Positions 5,174 through 8,173 of a stretch of 8,173 nt of DNA are shown here, one piece after another. Numbering within the stretch: position 1 is the stretch's first letter; the number at the start of each line of letters is the position of its first letter. Both the position numbers and the translations under genes were made by a program. The stretch is from JAAFIP01 sp043718065 (GTDB taxonomy: Bacteria; Pseudomonadota; Gammaproteobacteria; Burkholderiales; Burkholderiaceae_C), in NCBI GenBank assembly GCA_043718065.1, contig JAYSWJ010000247.1, positions 1-8,173 on the forward strand, read 5' to 3'. Below the pieces are notes generated by a model that was not told where the DNA came from, did no database searches, and saw only the letters and a list, made by a program, of their open reading frames with translations.

Positions 5174-6373
5174 ATGAAACTAACCATGCCATTTAAACTT
5201 AACGCTATAACTCTAGTAGCTGCTTGCGCAGTAATTACAGTCGCTATCGGTCTATTTGTATCAAAAACATGGGCGCAGGATGACAAAAAAGGTGACAAGC
5301 CTGCTACCCCACCCAAAGCCGCCTTAAGCGTCAGCGCCGTCAGCCCCAGCAACGGTACGTTGGGGGTACAACTGTCAGCCAACGGCAACGTGGTGGCGTG
5401 GCAAGAGGCCATCATCGGCGCTGAGGTGAACGGGCTGAAGGTCACCGAGGTGCGCGTGAATGTGGGCGACACTGTGAAAAAAGGCCAGGTGCTGGCCACC
5501 TTTAGCGCCGACGCTGCGCGTGCCGATGTGCTGCAAGCAAGTGCCTCGCTGGCTGAGGCGCAGGCTACCCAGTCTGAGGCGGCAGCCAACGCGGCGCGCG
5601 CGCGCAGCCTGCAAGACACTGGCGCCCTGAGCGCGCAACAAATTGCGCAATTCACCACGCTAGAGACCACGGCCAAAGCCCGCACCGAAGCTGCCCGTGC
5701 GGTAGTGACCAATGCACAGGTGCGCCTTAAAAATGGCCAACTTACCGCACCCGACAACGGTGTAATCTCAGCGCGGCTGGCTACCGTAGGCTCGGTGGTA
5801 GGTGCTGGGTCAGAGCTGTTTCGCATGATTCGCCAAGGCCGCCTAGAATGGCGCGCCGAGGTAACCAGCACGGAGGTGGCGCGCATCAAGCCCGGCACGG
5901 CGGCCACCATCACCGCTGCCAGCGGCGCGCAGGTGCAAGGCAAGGTGCGCACGGTGGCACCTACCGTAGACGCGCTGACACGCAATGCACTGGTGTATGT
6001 AGATTTGCCGCAAAACCCCGACATCAAAGCAGGCATGTTTGCCAAGGGTGAATTTGTACTGGGCAGCACCAACGCGCTGACCTTGCCACAACAGGCCTTG
6101 GTGCTGCGCGATGGCTTTACCTATGCCATGCGCATTGAAGCCACCAACAAAGTCAGCCAAGTCAAATTGCAAACTGGCCGCCGTGTAGGCGACGCGGTAG
6201 AGATTGTGCAAGGCGCAAAAAATGGTGAACGCTATGTAGCCGGTGGGGCCGCGTTTTTGGCCGATGGCGATACCGTCAGGGTAATAGCTGCTGCGCCTGT
6301 GGGCACACAAGCGCCTGCTATCCCCGCAGCAACTTCCAGCGCTGCCTCCAATGCACAGTCAGCCGCTAAATAA
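5174..6373 (+). CDS. RND efflux periplasmic adaptor (MFP/HlyD-like)
   Basis: A 399-residue membrane fusion protein that links the inner-membrane permease to the outer-membrane channel. The N-terminus has a membrane segment or signal (residues about 10-29, NAITLVAACAVITVAIGLFV) followed by WAQDD, so it may be anchored or cleaved. The lipoyl-like half domain IGAEVNGLKVTEVRVNVGDT (81-100) and VKKGQVLATF precede an alpha-hairpin (about 113-185, Ala/Glu/Gln-rich). The second lipoyl half is LTAPDNGVISARLATVGSVV (190-209), followed by the beta-barrel part with WRAEVTSTEVARIKPG, and a membrane-proximal domain with GMFAKGEFVLG and LPQQALV. The tail after about 372 is Ala/Ser/Pro-rich and probably disordered. 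The start has GGAG at 5165-5168, 5 bases before ATG. The substrate cannot be read from the adaptor. Confidence 0.93.
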   Translation: MKLTMPFKLNAITLVAACAVITVAIGLFVSKTWAQDDKKGDKPATPPKAALSVSAVSPSNGTLGVQLSANGNVVAWQEAIIGAEVNGLKVTEVRVNVGDTVKKGQVLATFSADAARADVLQASASLAEAQATQSEAAANAARARSLQDTGALSAQQIAQFTTLETTAKARTEAARAVVTNAQVRLKNGQLTAPDNGVISARLATVGSVVGAGSELFRMIRQGRLEWRAEVTSTEVARIKPGTAATITAASGAQVQGKVRTVAPTVDALTRNALVYVDLPQNPDIKAGMFAKGEFVLGSTNALTLPQQALVLRDGFTYAMRIEATNKVSQVKLQTGRRVGDAVEIVQGAKNGERYVAGGAAFLADGDTVRVIAAAPVGTQAPAIPAATSSAASNAQSAAK

Positions 6374-6388
6374 TAATAAAAAGCGTTG

Positions 6389-6431
6389 TTAACCCAAGTA
6401 AAACCTGCTAAAGCAGCTATTAAATTAATAG
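6389..6431 (+). repeat. Interspersed repeat, copy B, between adaptor and permease genes
   Basis: This is the partner of 2301-2343, with 36 of 43 bases identical and no gaps. It fills over half of the 80-base gap between the adaptor stop and the permease ATG. It holds two perfect small inverted repeats: CTGCT-AA-AGCAG (6405-6416) and CTATTAA-A-TTAATAG (6417-6431). In the operon mRNA these could form adjoining short hairpins ending 22 bases before the permease start, which might affect RNA stability or relative expression of adaptor and permease. Confidence 0.65.
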
Positions 6432-6453
6432 TATCAGTCAGAGAGAACTCCCC

Positions 6454-8173
6454 ATGAACGTATCCGCTTGGTGTATTCGCAACCCCATTGCCGCCATCAT
6501 GTTTTTTGTGATGCTGTGCTTTGCCGGTGTCTTGGGCTACCAAAACATGAAGGTGCAAAACTTTCCTGATTTGGATGTACCCAACATCATCGTCACCGCC
6601 AGCCTGCCCGGCGGCTCGCCCACGCAGCTAGAAACTGAAGTCGCGCGCAAAATTGAAAACAGCATTGCGCCGCTAGAAGGCCTTAAAAATATTTACACCA
6701 AGGTGCAAGACGGCGTGGTCACCATTACTGCCGAATTTCGCCTGGAAAAACCTACCCAAGAGGCCTTGGACGAAACACGCTCTGCCGTGCAGCAGGTACG
6801 CGCCGATTTACCGGCTGATTTGCGTGACCCGATTGTCAGCAAGGTCAACATTTCTGGCGGCGCAGTGCTGGCCTACGCCGTGCGCATTCCGTCCATGGAC
6901 GACGAGGCGCTGTCTTGGTTTGTGGACGACACACTGACGCGCAAGCTGCTGGCCGTCAAAGGCGTGGGGTCGGTCACGCGGGTGGGCGGCGTCAGCCGCG
7001 AGGTGCGCATTACGCTGGACGCTGCCAAGATGCAGTCGCTGGGCGTCAGCGCTGCAGCGGTGTCGCGCCAGCTGCGCGAGGTGCAAATGGAAACTGCCGG
7101 CGGCCGGGCCGAGCTGGGCAGCAGCGAGCAGCCGGTGCGTACACTGGCCACCGTCAAATCTGCAGCAGAGATTGCCGCCATTGAATTGTCACTAGACACC
7201 ACCGGGCGAAAAATTCGCCTCGACCAGATTGCAGACGTTAAAGACACCGTCGCCGAGCCGCGCTCTAGCGCGCTGCTTAACGGCGTACCCGTAGTCGGCT
7301 TTGAAATTGCGCGCAGCAAAGGTGCCAGCGAGGTAGAAGCAGGTCGCGGCGTGCGCGCCGTGTTGGCCGAGCTAAAAGTAGCGCACCCCGACATGCAGCT
7401 CACCGAGGCGTTTGACTTTGTCACCCCGGTAGAAGAAGAATACGCCGCATCGCTCACCTTGCTAATTGAAGGCGCATTGCTAGCCGTGCTGGTGGTGTGG
7501 CTGTTTTTGCGCGACTGGCGTGCTACGTTTGTCTCAGCCGTGGCGCTGCCGCTGTCAGTCATACCTGCTTTTATTGGCATGAACTACCTTGGCTTTTCTA
7601 TCAACGTGGTTACGCTGCTGGCGCTGAGTTTGGTGATTGGTATTTTGGTAGACGATGCCATTGTGGAGGTAGAGAATATTGTGCGCCACCTGCGCATGGG
7701 CAAAACACCCTACCAAGCTGCCATGGAGGCGGCTGATGAGATTGGCGTCGCGGTGATAGCCATTACCTTCACCTTGATTGCGGTGTTTTTACCCACCGCG
7801 TTCATGAGCGGTATTGTCGGCAAGTTTTTTAAACAGTTTGGCTGGACTGCTGCGCTGGCAGTGTTTGCGTCGCTGATCGTCGCGCGTATGCTCACCCCCA
7901 TGATGGCGGCGTACATCTTAAAACCCATCACCAATGAACGTGTGCAAGAAGACGGCACGTTGATGCGCTGGTACATGCGCGCTAGCCGCTGGTGCTTGCG
8001 CCACCGCATCATCACCGTGCTGGCTGCCGGTGCATTTTTTGTCGGCTCTATCATGCTGATACCGCTGCTACCCACCGGCTTTATTCCGCCCGACGACAAC
8101 TCGCAAACCCAGGTCAACCTAGAGCTGCCACCGGGCACCAAGCTGGCGCAAACCCAAGCAGCAGCCGAGGCAG
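6454..8173 (+). CDS. RND efflux permease (HAE1/AcrB-like), 5' part
   Basis: The proton-driven inner-membrane pump of the operon, open to the right edge, with 573 complete codons visible of a usual length near 1,000-1,050. It starts MNVSAWCIRNPIAAIMFFVM, with TM1 at residues 11-29. The porter-domain segment FPDLDVPNIIVTASLPGGSP (37-56) and the first periplasmic loop follow. TM2 begins near 334, and FLRDWRATFVSAVALPLSVI (351-370) is the typical TM2-TM3 join. TM4 is LSLVIGILVDDAIVEVENIV (391-410), with D400 and D401 corresponding to the proton-relay aspartates D407/D408 of AcrB. This pair, with VENI, marks drug-type rather than heavy-metal RND pumps. LPTGFIPPDDNSQTQVNLEL near the end begins the second periplasmic half. 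A weak AGAGAG (6440-6445) precedes the ATG. The Lys and Arg of the relay lie outside the window. Confidence 0.95.
   Translation, partial: MNVSAWCIRNPIAAIMFFVMLCFAGVLGYQNMKVQNFPDLDVPNIIVTASLPGGSPTQLETEVARKIENSIAPLEGLKNIYTKVQDGVVTITAEFRLEKPTQEALDETRSAVQQVRADLPADLRDPIVSKVNISGGAVLAYAVRIPSMDDEALSWFVDDTLTRKLLAVKGVGSVTRVGGVSREVRITLDAAKMQSLGVSAAAVSRQLREVQMETAGGRAELGSSEQPVRTLATVKSAAEIAAIELSLDTTGRKIRLDQIADVKDTVAEPRSSALLNGVPVVGFEIARSKGASEVEAGRGVRAVLAELKVAHPDMQLTEAFDFVTPVEEEYAASLTLLIEGALLAVLVVWLFLRDWRATFVSAVALPLSVIPAFIGMNYLGFSINVVTLLALSLVIGILVDDAIVEVENIVRHLRMGKTPYQAAMEAADEIGVAVIAITFTLIAVFLPTAFMSGIVGKFFKQFGWTAALAVFASLIVARMLTPMMAAYILKPITNERVQEDGTLMRWYMRASRWCLRHRIITVLAAGAFFVGSIMLIPLLPTGFIPPDDNSQTQVNLELPPGTKLAQTQAAAEA

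Noticed and set aside
5203..5250. A possible third copy of the interspersed repeat at the start of the adaptor gene (TAGCTGCTTGCGCA-like stretch)
   Set aside because: It resembles a Comamonadaceae repeat I recall, but it does not align with the two copies here and encodes an ordinary membrane segment.
5155..6072. A 305-codon open frame on the - strand opposite the adaptor gene
   Set aside because: It lies wholly antisense to a clear adaptor gene, is rich in Ala, Ser, Thr and Val as expected from the reverse of GC-rich codons, and shows no recognisable domain.
6454..8173. Heavy-metal (CusA/CzcA-type) RND permease
   Set aside because: The TM4 segment LVDDAIVEVENIV has the paired Asp typical of drug-type HAE pumps, and no metal-binding gene or His/Met-rich adaptor tail is present.
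1..8173. CRISPR array, tRNA, rRNA, insertion-sequence transposase or integrase
   Set aside because: No regularly spaced direct repeats, cloverleaf-like segment, rRNA motif or transposase-like protein was seen on either strand.

Overview
The window looks like chromosomal DNA from a betaproteobacterium of the order Burkholderiales, most likely the family Comamonadaceae. This is inferred from the protein families, the moderately high GC content, a PglL-type ligase with the sequence style of that family, and a short repeat (TTCGACAGGCTCAGCCCGAA) of a kind common in those genomes. No rRNA or tRNA was seen, so placement below family level is not supported. Every convincing gene is on the + strand.

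Layout. (1) Positions 1-174 hold the 3' end of a CopG/BrnA-like antitoxin gene whose partner would lie to the left of the window. (2) Positions 175-408 are a non-coding control region with two small inverted repeats. (3) Positions 409-971 hold a complete type II toxin-antitoxin pair: a ribbon-helix-helix-type antitoxin, then a RelE/ParE-family toxin overlapping it by 4 bases. (4) Positions 1032-2726 encode a large membrane O-oligosaccharyltransferase of the PglL/Wzy_C type. It carries two unrelated short interspersed repeats in frame. (5) Positions 2727-2861 are the control region of an efflux operon, with a perfect 11-bp-arm operator-like palindrome. (6) Positions 2862-8173 hold the operon itself: a TetR regulator with a CecR/CerR-type C-terminal domain, an outer-membrane lipoprotein channel (NodT-type OMF), a periplasmic adaptor (MFP/HlyD-like) and an RND inner-membrane permease that runs off the right edge.

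How the genes work together. The last four genes form a self-contained, locally controlled tripartite efflux pump. The regulator is the first gene and overlaps the channel gene by 4 bases if translation of the channel starts at its first ATG. The palindrome just upstream of the regulator therefore probably sets expression of the whole unit through autorepression. The permease keeps the paired aspartates of the proton relay in TM4, so it is probably an active H+-driven HAE1-like pump. Its substrates cannot be read from the sequence.

I did not find evidence for an undescribed multi-gene system. The most unusual signals are the repeat insertions. Two different repeat families sit inside one membrane-protein gene as translated peptides. 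One of them has an approximately 84% identical partner (36 of 43 bases) in the gap between the adaptor and permease genes. The regulator also appears to be read from a nearly leaderless transcript, and the tetranucleotide CTAG is unusually frequent.
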